Translations under genes and position numbers: made by a program
Notes under the pieces: model-generated
What the model was told of the DNA's origin: nothing
Database searches by the model: none
What the model saw: only the letters and a program-made list of their open reading frames with translations
NCBI GenBank assembly: GCA_002104905.1
Contig: MCFE01000202.1
Location: 1 to 64,000, forward strand
Length of the DNA stretch: 64,000 nucleotides
Origin: Basidiobolus meristosporus CBS 931.73
Lineage: Eukaryota > Basidiobolomycota > Basidiobolomycetes > Basidiobolales > Basidiobolaceae
Direction of reading: 5' to 3'
Shown: positions 50,690 to 63,456 of the stretch, piece after piece
Numbering within the stretch: position 1 is the first letter of the stretch
Layout: each line of letters opens with the position of its first letter

Positions 50690-53165
50690 AATTGATTTTT
50701 TCTGTTGAAACTTCAGCTGAACCTCAATTGCAAATTGTACTGACCTATGCAAGTCCCTATACCTATCACTAACATTAAGCCCAATCCCACATTTGATAAT
50801 CAGATCCACTAAAATCCATCATTCATTATGTATTTCTGTTGTAATGCCCTTTTTGTGACTTTGGCAGGAACCCTCTGGCTTTATGTCACTGTCCACTTGA
50901 TGGGTCCCATATACCCTGGTCTTCAGCCAGTGCCACAAGGTGTAGCACCTCATCTGCCAGTCTTTGCAATGAATCCTTGCAATGAATCCTTGCAATATCC
51001 ATGTTTGTTTTTGTGTGCACTGCTCTTGAAGTTGTGCTGCAACCTCTTGGCGTGCCTATTAATGTTCCAAAACTCCACTGAAGGCATTGCAATAAACTCT
51101 TGAGTTCTTGACATTGTTACTTTGTCTGTCAGTCAGATCTCCAGTCTGTCAACAATGAAGAACAAAGAGGCTGTGGTGGACAAACTGCCTTTCTCTACAG
51201 ACTCAACTACCTTACTGGAGTGTAGTGCAACTGGCTGTGCTTCCAACTCTTATGAGCACTACTATTTTCTTGTTGACAATTTTTCTTGGCAATGATAGGA
51301 TTCAGTCTGCTCTGGACTCACTGCATAGATTGGGCTTGCTCTTGAAGCAACAATACAACCTCTTGGTGTTCCTATTGATGTTCCATAATTTCACTATAGG
51401 CATTGTGATGGTCTTTTGAGTTCTTGACATTGTTGCATTGTCTGTCAGTGGGATTTCCACTATGTCAAAAATGGAAGATATTCAGGCTATGGTAAATGAA
51501 TTGCTTTTCTCTGCAAACACATCTACCTCACTGGAGTGTAGCTTAACTGGCTGCACTTCCAACTCTTGACAAAATAGCATTTGTCTTGTTGGTAAATCTT
51601 CTTGGCTAGGATTTGATTCAGCCTATTCTGGGCTGACAGTGTTCATTGGTGAGAACAGCAGCTCTTTTCACATGCTTCCCTGCTTCAGGCTTAGGTAGAC
51701 TTTTTTCTTTCTACCTTTGTCTTTTTCATTATAACTGCCAAGTCTTTCACTGCTACTTTGACTGAGTGTTTCCTGTATTGTACTTTGCTTTCTCCTTAAA
51801 TAATGCTAAGCTGGTGCATCTGTTTTTGTCTGCTTGTCTGTTGAAAGCACTCTCCTGGCAGCCTGAGGTTTCCCTGCTGCTTGTTTGGAACTTTTGGCCC
51901 TGCTTGAGACACGCTCTTAAGCAAGCCACTAGTTTGGAACCATGGCACCCTTGTTCTGCTGCCTTTGATAGTGTTTGCTTCTCTTGAGCTTGCAGGCTCC
52001 AGCTCTGCTAGTGACAGGCTTCTGAGTTAGCTGCAGGTTTATATTGCTGCCAGGACCTTAACCGCTACTTTTAATGAGTGCTTCCTGTGTAGAACTTTGT
52101 GCTTTCCTTGATAAATGCAGCACTGATGTATCTGTTTCTGCCCATATGCCCCTTACCATCACTTTTCTAGTTGCCTGATGCTTTTTGCTGCTTATTTGGA
52201 GCATTCAACTATGCGTATGACAAATCCTTGAGGAAGCTGCTGGGTTTTGACTGTGGCACCCATATTTTCTGCCTTTGATAGTTTTAGCTATTCTTGAGAT
52301 GCTCTTTTAGTATACTAATGCTGGTCCAAAGTCCATTTGCTTGATTAAGTCCAGTAACATGCCCATGGAGTATATCAAGTGCATTCTGCTTGACCTTGAG
52401 ATCTTAATGATCTCATGATATGATGGCCTTATGATGATGTTGTGCTAGGCTTTCAACAGCCTCTTGAATATTTGCCTACTCTTCATCATTGCCCCCGGCA
52501 GCTTCACCAATCTGCAACGTCTTTTGATTTTCATGCTGGGGTGTGGAGATCACAGCCTCTCCTTCCAGTGCTGTTATAGGTTTTACTGTGGGCTTTATAT
52601 TTGAGCACTATTGGTATGCTGCAAAGACTGTATGGTGTTCCCCTACTGCAAAAATGTGAATTGGCTCAATTATTGGCTGGAAAACTGAGCTAATGCAGTT
52701 TCTTTTTTGCTTCCTAGATATTGCATTTTCAACATATGATATTGACTGTGCTGCATGTATTAGCAGCTCTTCCAGACTCTGGACTATTTTTGGACTTCTC
52801 TAGGCCATCTCATCTTGCCTATCAGCCACTGTAACTAATTGTCTCATTTATGCTTTGGTAGGAGCTAACAACATACTTGCTAATACTGGTAGTGGTGATG
52901 TTGTGACCTTCAGTTGCTGGTCTTCTACCAGAGGCGTTAAGTTTGCTCCACTCCCATCTGCCTGCTCATTATGATGGGCTTGCAGCACCATTAAGATTCA
53001 TAGTTGCCTACTTAACAGAGAGTTTGAGGAGTCTGCACTATTGCCTTCACTGAGAGTACAGTCAGCATGGCCTTTGTTGACTGTAACACTACTTGTTGCA
53101 CTGGATGTTAGAGCAAGGTATTGTCCAACTGTTCTTATGCCCTATGAGACAGTCTACTCTGATAT
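50690..53165 (-). pseudogene. Element C gag-like region, copy C3
   Basis: Minus strand, running from the LTR at 53171 to about 50690. Aligns with C2 throughout: the N-terminal Ser/Thr-rich part near 53140-53030, the NDEEW-type block near 52490 and the LQRLADE stretch near 50985. A segment is duplicated locally (three related units at 50990-51110, 51310-51420 and 51500-51600, each with a CACTGGAGTGTAG- or TCCACTAT-like landmark), suggesting internal tandem repetition of about 300 bp. Multiple stops. No pol domain on either strand. Confidence 0.55.
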
Positions 53166-53170
53166 AGCAC

Positions 53171-54229
53171 TGTGGTGGTGTATTAGCTATAGGGAGAGAT
53201 ATGTCCAACACTTCTCAAGTGTTTTGTGTGTGGTGTGCTCACTGGATGTGATAGCCTCTGGCCAAAGCTTCCTAGGAACAATTGGATTTTGTTGCTATTC
53301 TTGTATGAAGGGGCATAAAGCCACAAGCTTTTCAAGGGAGAACTATTGAGCTATAGTTGCCAACTTATTTGGCATCTTAACAAAAGTGTGTGCTGGGTTC
53401 AGCATCCTTTGGGATGATAATGTACTGAAGCTTCCCAGGTCAAAACAACTGTAAACTACACTAGCAGGAACTTGATATGAATGTGACTGCAGTCAATATT
53501 TATAAAGCCAGAAAAGTACTTTTGTTTGAGCAAGAACAAACTTGGGAAAAAATCAAGTTTAATAGGTGATAACTACTGTAAGCATTCCTCAAAAGTAGTG
53601 CCTCCAAGGTCAGTTGGATGTCAGCACAGTTTCCTGGGAGTGTCCTGTAGTCTAGAATTGGAGGTTCAGATAGCAGCAGGTAGCACTGCACACACTCAGC
53701 AACATGTTGGTATATTGATAAAAGGGATGATGATTTACTGCTGAGGGATTGCCTCCCTCATATACTCCTTTCACTGGCTGAGTGATTACTAATCATGGTG
53801 TTCCACAAGGTCTTGAAGTCAGTAAAAATCTTGATGGCATCAAAATGCACTAGGAATGTTCTAAGTAGATACTAGAAGGTTATTAGAGGCACAGCACATC
53901 CAATCAATCAGGATTCAGTATTCTGAGACCTGAGTAACATGGTGACACCATACATAGAGTAAAAATGGTAGGGTTGGCAACACAGTTTGACCATGTTTCA
54001 AAGGTCCTAGCACAGGTATTAGTTCATTATATAAGTACTTACCTCTAGCAATCTTATATAAAGTGTGGCATAACCTTTGCAATAAACAGGCAGATATCAT
54101 AGTTAGCCAGCTTATGGGATGTTACTCATCATATGGGACAAAACTTAATAAGGGTATTAGAAAAATATGGAAGCAGAAAATATGGGAATTGGCACATCTG
54201 CTACTGGGTGTCACTGTGACCCCTCTACA
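53171..54229 (-). repeat. Element C 5' LTR of C3, copy d
   Basis: 1059 bp, in element sense TGTAGAGGGGTCACAG...CCACCACA. Immediately downstream (minus strand) comes GTGCTATATCAGAGTAGAC, which resembles a TATCAGAG-type primer-binding site, and then the gag-like ORF, so this is the one place where LTR C and the C ORF are still joined. Confidence 0.75.
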
Positions 54230-54230
54230 A

Positions 54231-54488
54231 TTCCATAGGAGAAGGGAAAAACCACCATGTGACTTTTCTAACAAGCATCTCTGCCATGAAGCATGCAGGC
54301 AGCATATGAAGTGCTACAAGGAGCATGGCCAGTGTTTTGTCACACAAGTTATATTTGAGCATACATCACTCACTATTGTGACAGCAATATCTTGCTTGCC
54401 ACTTAAAACTGCTATAATAGTACTTAGCTGTGCTTGTAACCTTGCACAGACCAATATGGGTGAATTGCAACACTACTTAGCTCACCTC
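54231..54488 (+). other. Region X upstream of Plavaka copy 3
   Basis: Matches 12620-12430 inverted. Contiguous with Plavaka copy 3 once the solo LTR B is removed. No recognisable gene, although a 146-codon frame (54063-54503) crosses it by chance. Confidence 0.45.
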
Positions 54489-54837
54489 TGTTGTAATTAT
54501 TGAGTTGTCACCTAAATATTCATGCTAACTTAGTCACATAGATCTTATACTGTGATTAGCATTCTGTCCTGACCAGATCTCTTGTTGAGATTTACTTAGA
54601 ATATTTTCACCAAATTGTCAGGTAAGCAGATTATTATTTTTCTCAAAGTTGTCCAAAAGACCCCAAACTTTGCACACATACTCTTGTGACCTTCCTTAGC
54701 AAGCTCTGCACGTTTGTTTTCTCTACTCTATCAGAAGTATAAATACCATACTTTTGATCAATAAATCTTCAAGTGAATAATATGTAAATCCTGTAGTTCT
54801 CCACTTCACTTCCAATACTCCTCAGAATATTGCAACA
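54489..54837 (+). repeat. Solo copia-B LTR
   Basis: 349 bp, TGTTGTAATTATTG...ATTGCAACA, flanked by a perfect ACCTC duplication (54484-54488, 54838-54842). TATA-like AAGTATAAATACC near 54735, CAATAAA near 54761. Confidence 0.95.
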
Positions 54838-57678
54838 ACCTCAGCCTTCTGAATGTGGCCAGCAGAGTGGTAGCTCTGAAGAAAGAGGCTCACTACTGAA
54901 TTGTGAGCCTATCTCATCTCACACCAGTGCCCTGCATGAGCCTGGCAATGAGACAACACTTATGTAAAAAACAGGGATACTTATGGAGCCAAATGAGCCT
55001 AGTAATCTATTTACTGATGAAAGATATGAAGTTGTGGCTATAGATGTGGTGTACTTCCACTAATACCAGTAATAGGGGCTTTGAGGATTTACTGCTACTT
55101 CTTACCAAAATCATTCCAGGATGCATCTTACCTTTTACTTAGCACAAATGGAATACCATCATACAGGAGTTCAACTTCTCAGGGATCCACCACCACAGGA
55201 GGAAAACATTACTCACACTCCAGATATATTCCAATAGCTCCCTTCTTGAGGAAATTCATGCAGTCCAACAAATACTGTAAGCTATACTGTACCATGCCCA
55301 GTGAAATCAAGTGCACCCATTTCCAAAACTTTTGATGGCAAACATCAAAAACAACAAAGAAGCAAGTACTACTTTGAAGGTATGTACTATTATGCCTTTG
55401 CCTTGGCACATTATGGCTCTCACTGAATAGCTACTCTGTTAGTAAACTCTGTTGGCCACTGATTCTCTTCAACCTCAAATCTGCTGCCAATCTTATGGCA
55501 CCAGAGCAAGGATCTGATGGTAGTGTCAATGATATCTGGCTCTAGATAACTGTTGTACCTGAAATGCTACCTATATGCATTGCTGGATGAGCTTTGTATG
55601 CTATCTGGCAGGATAATAATGAATAGCTGTCATATCAAAGTGCATAATATTATCTGCACTAGAGATACCCCGGCCATCAGCTAGATAGCTGGCCTTTCTG
55701 GGCATTATGGATGGTATTGCTGTCAAATGTGTAAAATCCAGGGTATTTACACCATAATTCACACACTTTGTTATTGTCTAAATACCAATACTAAGCACTT
55801 CATCTTCCCATGCAGAGAACATGCAAAATGCAGCATGCAGTTGCAGCAAAGCTGGCAAGCAATAAGCCATTGACTGGAATATGGCATTAATCAAAAACCT
55901 GAGATGCTAAAGGTAGAGATATTCTGCAGGAGCAAAAGCTATTCACTGAGAGCAATGCATTTGCTCTTCAACAGTATTCCAATAATAATTGCCAAGTTGC
56001 ATTTGCTCTTAAACAATATCTCTATGCTAATGACCAATTTGTACATCATGTATTTCAAGCTAGATGAGCACTTTAAAATGCTGGAGAAATATCAAAAAAG
56101 TAATAAGACATTACTGAGTATCTATTGCCTAGAGTATTTCTCATAATCTCCATTCAGTAATCTTGCTCATGTGCAATGCCACAAATGCAAGGACTGGACA
56201 AGCTGGACATGTATTTATTCAAGTGGCCTACAGTAGCAACTGCTTCCTAGAGTACACTGGAAGCATTGGGAGTCATATGTTGGCATTGCAGAAATATTTA
56301 TCTTGAAGCAGATCACCAATGCCAACTTTGTGCATCCAAAGCTTTTATGCAAGGAGCTTGCATTGGGATTTGAGCAGCTATAATACAAGCATCAAATTGC
56401 CTGCTTAAAATCTCTGCTGCTACTGCATCCATTCTCTACTCCATCTTGCTTGGTGTATTGAGAATACTAGACCTTGCTTTACTTTTTGGTAGCTTCCTAT
56501 TGAGTGGCTGGGTGGAGAAATAGGAAGACAAGGCAAGTTACAAGTACAACCATATCCCAATCTTATCAAGAATATTACCTTCAAGCCTGTTATGGATGCA
56601 ACAAGTTGGAACATGGAGGACAGCCAGGAAGAGTTGGAGAATACTGATGACAGATGTGCTCATGGACACATCAATGCCTTTGACTTTAAGAAGCTAAGCA
56701 GACCCAATGCATGGGTAAACAGTTAAGTAATGCAAAGATGGGTTGGATGCTACATGTAACTAATTCTAATCAGGACATTTTTATCATGCTATGCTGGGTT
56801 TCTTCTGAGTACAAGCCAACTTCTACACCATTCAATATGGAATTCACACAAAAAAGTACCAGGGTGTACTAATAAGGGGGACTAAATTCTAGCAGTGAGA
56901 AGGAATATACAGGCTCAGTACCAAAGGGTATTTCTCTGGTACCCAAGAGGTATTCATGGCAAAAGGGGTGGCAACCAAATATATATCTGCAAAGTATACA
57001 TTTGACCTGTAATACAAGGTATATGGCACCTTTGCAAGTATCACACTAAAAAGCTATAATGCTGAGGTGATAGGAGTGTGTCAATTGCAGTAGGTGTGCA
57101 TGCCTGTAGAGGTTGGCAAGCAGGAGGCCATAGTTTTTTTTTATTTGAACTATTTGTGCAATACCCATGGTACTAGTGGGTAATAAAGCCAATTGGGTGA
57201 TACAGCAGTGGATTACTTGAATGGCACCTGGGGAGGTAGCAAAAGGAAATACCATCTGGTAAATTGGTATGGTAGCATTATACAGCACCAGCTGAAGGCT
57301 GTCATACTACCATTATAGTGCCAACTAATGCCTGCATCAAGGCCATCAATGAACTGTCAAGTTTTTCTTCCATATATGCATTTGCATGTGCTGACCAGTT
57401 GGGTCTGCCCAAATAAGTTGAGACCAAAATGCAACCATCAGAATACCATCTAAATCCCATTGAGGTAGCACCCAAACACCATTAAGCTTACTTGCCTATA
57501 AAGCAGTAGAGTTAGCAAATACTGCTGTAGTTCTATCATAGCATTGTAGCAAGGGTCAATGACGCTAGACCAGAAACTTTCTGCTGATATTTTCCCCACT
57601 CATTGATTATTCTAAGATTCTGCACTTAGTAGTCTCATTGGAGCAGTTGAACCCTTCATGAGTTTTATCAAGTGTTTA
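54838..57678 (+). mobile_element. Plavaka-like DNA transposon, copy 3
   Basis: Collinear with copies 1 and 2 through leader, transposase and 3' tail. The tail 57300-57678 has no counterpart I can align and no gene; it runs up to the start of transposon F2. Confidence 0.7.
54990..56560 (+). pseudogene. Tnp2/Plavaka-type transposase, copy 3, strongly decayed
   Basis: Plus strand. The recognisable pieces are GSTTTGGKHYSHSRYIP near 55210, the LDEL region near 55580, a GHYGWYCCQMC-like segment near 55705 and LDEHFKMLEKYQ near 56070. The downstream block near 56270-56530 matches 11080-10810. No frame longer than about 85 codons. It retains the GHN/Y-C-C-C signature despite decay. Confidence 0.65.
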
Positions 57679-57917
57679 GACTTGTTCAGTTGGATAGTGC
57701 CACACAGTGCCAGCCTGTTTATGGTGCCGGATTGATCTGGCACTCTACGGCACTATCTGGCACTATAATTTCTACCATGATGCCAGTGGTATGACACAGT
57801 TACTGGTAATTTTACTCAATCTTACTTATGTTGCTCAGAATAGTGCTTTCCTTGCTTTATTTACTCTTCACAATGCTCCAGACACATTTCTCTCAGTGGA
57901 TGTCTTCTTGTATGAAC

Positions 57918-58745
57918 TTACTGTGCATTAATATGTATCTTAACTATTTTACCTATTCTGCTGTTTTCTCCTATATATGACTTTCTTCTGTATTTACCTG
58001 CCAATATGCTGAATCTCTTCAGATATCCAAATGTGTGCTCTACCCTCACTCTGAAATGATTAAATATCTCATTGTAGAGCTTTTGCTTCCTGCTAAGCAC
58101 ACCATTCCTTGGCTTCCTATAAGCTGTAATACATCCTAATCTCTGACAATCCTCTCCTATATAGGCTAAGTCTGCCATACATTTCTTACCTCTACTGAAT
58201 TCAGGATGATTCTCTACCCAGAGTGCTTTGTCATGCCTACTTCCAGCAAATGGCCCACTAAGCCAGGTGATGTTACCCTCAATGTCAGACAGTGCTTGAA
58301 ACTTCACACAGTGTGCCTTGTACTTGCCAGAATAAAAGTGCCTCTGCCCTCTATAAGGTCTGTTAATCCTCACTGGGAAGGTATCCAAAATACTCCTGAT
58401 ATGGAACCTGTTGCTGAACACTCTGGGATATGGAAGTCTATTGAAGCTTCTGAACCTAGTATTCTAAGCTTGCTCTAAGTCATTAATACCCTCTGCAAGG
58501 TGGTGCTCCATTGCTGTCAGCTGGGAATGAAAGCTTCTAGGACTCTTGTTGCCATGGATGGTGGGATGAAACCTTGTAGGGCAATAGTTCTTGTAATAGC
58601 AGAGAAGCTTAAAAAGGGATCTCCTTGAGTAGATTGGGGTTGATGGACCACAGTACTTGGAATAGATCTCCTCTAGTGTGTCAAAAGGAAATCCAGTGGT
58701 AGTGATGGGATTGATGAGAAAAGACCATTCAGACAAGTAAGTCAT
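57918..58745 (-). pseudogene. Transposon F transposase, copy F2
   Basis: Minus strand 58745-57918, one TAG (LEQA-stop-N near 58465) in an otherwise open frame. DDE_4-like: SILDTFPVRI (first Asp), FYSGKYKAHCVKFQ, GPFAGSRHDKALW (second Asp), CMADLAYIGEDC, and RVRVEHTFGYLKRF with the third acid Glu present. All three candidate catalytic acids are kept, making this the best copy of the three; only the single nonsense codon blocks it. Roughly 275 codons. Confidence 0.85.
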
Positions 58746-59104
58746 ATTAAAATTGGTGGATGATTGTATAGAGGCGGTTTGAATTGATTTGGCACAATTT
58801 GTGTTATTTATCTGATTTTTAATACATTATGGTTAAATCTCCATCAATTGCCATGTATCCCATCATTATGTTGCAAAAATCATCTGCAAACAATGCCTTG
58901 ATACTTTTATTGATGCTTTAATCACAGGTCTATATTCAAATAGGAAATCTGCAATTGATGTGATCTGATCCGTGTCAATGCAATCCAAGATGCATCATGC
59001 ATAATATATGGAAAATTCAACAATCACATTAGTTTCCATATATATTTCATATAAGACCAGGTTGATGCCAATATACTGCTGTATAAGTATCCAAATCCAT
59101 TGCT

Positions 59105-59851
59105 ATGGTCCCCATACCAAGCCTCAACTCATCTTTAGGACAACCCAGACAAAACCCATCCCCCAGCTCACAAGCATGGTCTGGACCGGAAAAGTTGATG
59201 TTGGATCCATTCAAGTTCTTGCCAAATGATTTTAGTATGGCCCAAGTATCTATGACAAGCCTTCATACAGATATTTGGGCACTACTGATTAATCTAGCAG
59301 AACTAGATACCCCAGAGAGTCAACAAAGATGGAAGAATTTGAGTAGAAAGCTATGGCATGAGTTCTACATCAAGATGCCAGCCAATGTATGTAAGAAGAT
59401 ATATAACAATACACGTATTGAAATCAAGAATGAGCTGAGAGTGAGGGGATTTGACAAAGAAGCCACACGGGAACTATTTTGCATGCAATTTGCACAGTAT
59501 GGGCCGGATGCGTCTGTTTGTGCCTCAACTTTGGGAACCAAAGAGATTTTGAATGAGTTTTTGCCTCAAATGACTAATGTACTACATGATGTAATAGTAG
59601 AGCTAAGTGGCTTCCAAGAGCAATATACACAGGACTCATCCAGGCAACAGCTCCAAAGTATCAGACACAGGGTAAGTGAATACCTTGAGGAATCAGATGG
59701 TGAGCTTCAGGAGGAAGAATACAGACCGCAAGCAACATTGTCCAGATTGCGCCAGCACGCCTTGCTGGATTCCCTACCATCTCTTGCAACCACAGCATGC
59801 CAGTGCATGTCAGTCCAGACCATGCCAACACCCTTTACCAGAACGCCCCGC
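59105..59851 (+). CDS. Transposon F second protein (unknown), copy F2, 3'-truncated
   Basis: Open from MVPIPSLNSSL at 59105 for about 249 native codons; the frame then runs into the C LTR for about 28 more codons and stops at 59938. Residues 45-170: WALLINLAELDTPESQQRW, KNLSRKLWHEFYIKMPANV and VRGFDKEATRELF, then an acidic segment SEYLEESDGELQEEEYRPQ. Trp at the position of the F1 TAG and the full run of Ts at the F1 frameshift show that the ancestral frame was open. No domain recognised. Divergent from the transposase, as in two-gene transposons. Confidence 0.7.
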
Positions 59852-60842
59852 TGTAGTGGGGTGACAGTGACACCCACTGACAGATGTGCTCATTCCCTTA
59901 TTTTCTACTTCCCTATATCACTACTACATGTATTTTAGTTTTATCCCATTTGTCTTACCCAATCAATACTATCCCATAAGCCGGTTGACTATCACACCTG
60001 CTTACCTTATTGCATAAGTTACCCCTCACTTTATGTAAGATTACTAGCTATAAGTACTTCTATATTAGGCAAGTACCCGCGCAAGTACTTGCGCCAGTAC
60101 CCATGACACATGATCAGCCAGTGTCACCATCCCTATCATTTCCATACCATATATGGTATCCCCATGTTACACAGGTTTCAGAATACTGATTCCTGATTGG
60201 TTGGATGTGCTGTGCCTCTTAGAACCTTCCGGCACCTACTTAGAACATTCTTAGGTCATTCTGATGTCATTAAGATTTCTATTGATCTCCGGAACCTTCT
60301 GGAACACCATGATTAGTAATCACTTAGCCAGTGAGAAAAGTATATAAGGGAGGCTATCCCTCAACAATAGATCATCATCCCTTTTATCAATATACCAACT
60401 TGTGGATTAGTGTGATCACTGCTACCTGCTGCTACCTGAACTTCCAACCCCAGACCACAGGACACTCCCAGGAAACCGCGCTGACAGCCAACTGACCTTG
60501 GAGGCACTACTTGTGAGGAATACTCAGAGTAGGTATCTTTTATTATATTTGATTCTTTCCCAAGTTTGTTCTTGTACAGGCAAAGATACTTTTCTGTCTT
60601 TGTAACTATTGACCACAGCTGCATTCTTATCAAGTCCCTGCTGGTGGAGTTTACAGTTGTTTTGACTTTGGAAGCTTTAGTACATTGTCATCTCAAAGGA
60701 CGCTGAACCCAGCACATACTTTTGTTAAGACGCCAACTAAGTTGGGGATTGTAGCTCAATAGTTTTCCCTTGACAAGCTTGTGGCTTTATTCCCCTTCAC
60801 ATTAGATTAGAGACAGAACCCAAGTATTCCTAGCAAGCTTTC
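59852..60842 (+). repeat. Element C LTR, copy e, 3'-truncated
   Basis: TGTAGTGGGGTGACAG at 59852; close to copy a (7854) up to AGCAAGCTTT at about 60842, after which the homology ends in copia-B3. Contains AAGTATATAAGGG near 60340. Splits the F2 second ORF. Confidence 0.75.
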
Positions 60843-62611
60843 ATGCCATTCTTAACATGCAGTTGAATCATGGGTTATTCTGCTATAACTGCTATTTTTA
60901 GTATATACAGTTGTAGGAACTGACACCCCCCAAAAGTCATAGAATGATTTTGATCACAGAGCATGTATCTTATCATATCAATTGTTGCTCAGCTTGCACA
61001 TTGTATCACTTGATCTTACTTTGGGTAATATGGCTCTATAGTTTCTTGCCTTATCCTATGAATTTTGCAGTGGTGGTTTAAGAGTTTGAGGTATTTTCTT
61101 CACCAATGTCCAAACATACTTTCTTGATATTTTCACCAGTTTCTCTCTTGACCATTGCTATAAGCCCCTGGATCTAAGCAGGGCTTCTTCCTTTCTCCCC
61201 TGGAAGTGGACCCACTTTTATCTTGTATAAATGGCAATTAGGGTGATTAAATTCTTCTTCCTGCAAGGGATCATTTTTGCAAAGATCCACACAGTGCCAA
61301 GTGAATTAGATCAGATTTTTTTTGGTTTGATTAGCCCCAAGCTCTTGAGTGGTATATCTGGTCTGTTCCCCATATATGCAGGCTTAGCAGTGATTTAAAT
61401 TAGCTGCAGAATCTACTTGCACTCTGGAAATTGGCTGATCTTTGATAATTTTGCATATATAATCTTATTTGATCTGTTCAAATCTCCATGCCAAAGTGTT
61501 GGCATTCCATTGATTAAGTTACTACAATTGGCTTCCAGATATGCCGGAATATAAGTCAACATGCTTAAACTCTGATCTCTGATACCCAAAACAATATGAG
61601 CATCATCTTGATTTGTCATCCCACATCCAGAATTATCAAAGCTGAAACTGAGTTCTTCTGCTGTGGCCTTGCAGAAAGATGGCAGGCTCTTGACTATTCT
61701 GGGTACATAGAGTACTTCTTTGAAGGTAAGTGTGTAGCTCCTTTGCTGCTTCTGAGGCTTGCTTGGAGAGTTCCCTCTCAAACTGCACCAAGTGTTGTAG
61801 TGTCACCTATGAAAACCTTTGTAATTAAATTCCTTGATAATAGGAAAAGAATTCTTTTTGGTGTATCTAGTGTTGATATGCTCCAGAGTGAATAAATAAC
61901 CATTGAGAATTCTTATTTGCTCTCATATTTAGTGCAGATGTGAATCATCTTTACTCACTTGTTGCAGCATTTCCATCTTTGCACTTATCTTGCTGATTAT
62001 TTCTCTTTCTAAGGCACTGGTTTGATGTATGTGCTTTTCTTTTGCAGTTGCTGTAAAAGAAGTTTCTGTTGCCTTCAACAGGTTCTGGGTACCTGCTTTG
62101 CTGGCTTTCATCTCTTATTAGCACATTTACTACTTCCTTCTTATTGGGACATGTTTTTCTTAATTCTTCATACAGGGGCCTTCTATATACAGTTCTGGAC
62201 TCTTGGGCTAATACCAGGCCATGAAACCTTTCTGTCAGGCAATTCAGGAGGGAAACTATCACATTCTCATCAGTAGCTGATGTTGCAATAGATTTCATCT
62301 CATCAACTAACAGAGTGACACTGTCAATGATATTTTTAATTCCTTTTCCTTACACTTGGTTTGTGGCAAAGAACTGAGGCCAATGTGGCTATGAGCACTT
62401 TGTTCTTTCTTCTGATACTTAAGGCTTCTTCATTTTTAGGAGGTTATTATCACCACATAGTAAAGCTCTAAAGGCCTCTTTCCTGTGATGGCATCTCCAT
62501 CATTACCTTCCACACTTGGTAGTTCAATCCATCAAACTTTTAAAAGGAGGGAATATTCCAGTAGTGGCAGTAGTTGAAATAATAGGGAATGACAGCTTGG
62601 GGCTCAAAATC
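60843..62611 (-). pseudogene. Copia-B3 gag, protease and integrase remnant
   Basis: Minus strand from the 5' LTR. Gag N-terminus near 62550 (KFDGLNYQVWKVMMEM); gag C-terminal part 62298-61951 with ENVIVSLLNCLTERFHGLVL and zinc knuckle-like NCKRKAHTSNQC. Protease start near 61885 reads WLFIHSGAYQH, with His for the catalytic Asp. GAG-pre-integrase follows at 61781-61413 (VLYVPRIVKSLPS, LWHGDL), and decayed integrase to about 60850 includes MLCDQNHS-type text like MIHDQKSS of B1. Many stops. Confidence 0.75.
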
Positions 62612-62944
62612 TGTCTGAAGAGTTCTGGAGATACTGGAAGTGGCTGGGAGAATAGGTGTATAGCATGGCTCTCACTTATTGCTTATTGAATGTAAAAGTA
62701 ATATTTATACTGTTATATAGACTTGGCATTACAGACACTCTAAATATGTTAAGGAAGGTCTCAAGAACAGGTGTGCAGGCTGTTTGGACCATCCTGGGAA
62801 TTTTTGTACTCAGGGTCCCTGATGTCTTTGATAATATTCCAAGTCCCAATAACAAACTTGGTTGGTCTTCTCTAAGATTTGTATGTAATGATTGAAGTGG
62901 CCAAGTTAGGCAAATATATAGGTGGAATAACCATTTTTACAACA
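62612..62944 (-). repeat. Copia-B3 5' LTR
   Basis: 333 bp; in element sense TGTTGTAAAAATGG...CTCTTCAGACA. Followed (minus strand) by GATTTTGAGCCCC, a degenerate version of the GGTTATGAGCCCC primer-binding site. Confidence 0.75.
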
Positions 62945-63108
62945 TATTGCAGCTGCCACTATATCAGTGCTATACTTCATTTTGCTTGGTGTACTGAACA
63001 ATGAACCTTGCTTCACCCTTTAGGAGTCTCAAACAGAGTAGATGTGTGGCAAGAAAGGAAATATGAGCCAAGTTGCAGGTAAAGCCCTATCCTATATGCA
63101 TCACAAGT
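62945..63108 (+). mobile_element. Plavaka-like scrap between two copia-B copies
   Basis: Matches 56405-56575 of Plavaka copy 3 (TTGCTTGGTGTACTGA; AGGAAATATGAGCCAAGTTGC-type end). About 160 bp. Confidence 0.6.
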
Positions 63109-63456
63109 ATTATTATAAGCTCTGTGATTCTACCTATGTACTAACCTAACTTAGTCACTTGTACTATTTCCAACAAATCTTAGTGAGCACTGACTAAATT
63201 TCTTGCTAGGGTTTACTTAGAAAATTTCACCCAAACATCAGGTACCCAGAATAAGGAAGTTCTAAAAGTTGCCCAAATAGCCCCAAACCTTGCACACATG
63301 TTGTTGGGACCTTCCTAAGAATACTTTACATGGTTTTAATGCCAAGTCTATGTAAAAGTATAAGCACTATGTGTATGCACAATATATCATTAAGTGAAAA
63401 CCACATAATTTATTGTTCTCCCAATCACTTCTAATATCACCAAGACTCTTACAACA
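63109..63456 (+). repeat. Copia-B4 5' LTR
   Basis: About 348 bp ending CTCTTACAACA; directly followed by the primer-binding site GGTTATGAGCCCC, so a plus-strand element starts here and leaves the window. The exact start is uncertain by a few bases. Confidence 0.75.

Larger units (their letters stand above)
57679..59851. mobile_element. DNA transposon F, copy F2 (left 2.2 kb)
   Basis: Left end GACTTGTTCAGTTGGATAG, followed by the same GTGCCA/TGGCAC-rich subterminal region as F1. Collinear with F1, minus the solo C LTR; ends within the second ORF where a C LTR (59852) takes over. Provides the empty site for the F1 LTR insertion (58775-58785). Confidence 0.85.

Noticed and set aside
54063-54503. 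A 146-codon plus-strand frame as a possible host gene
   Set aside because: It crosses the boundary between a C LTR and region X, two unrelated repeats, and has no counterpart where X recurs at 12.4 kb.
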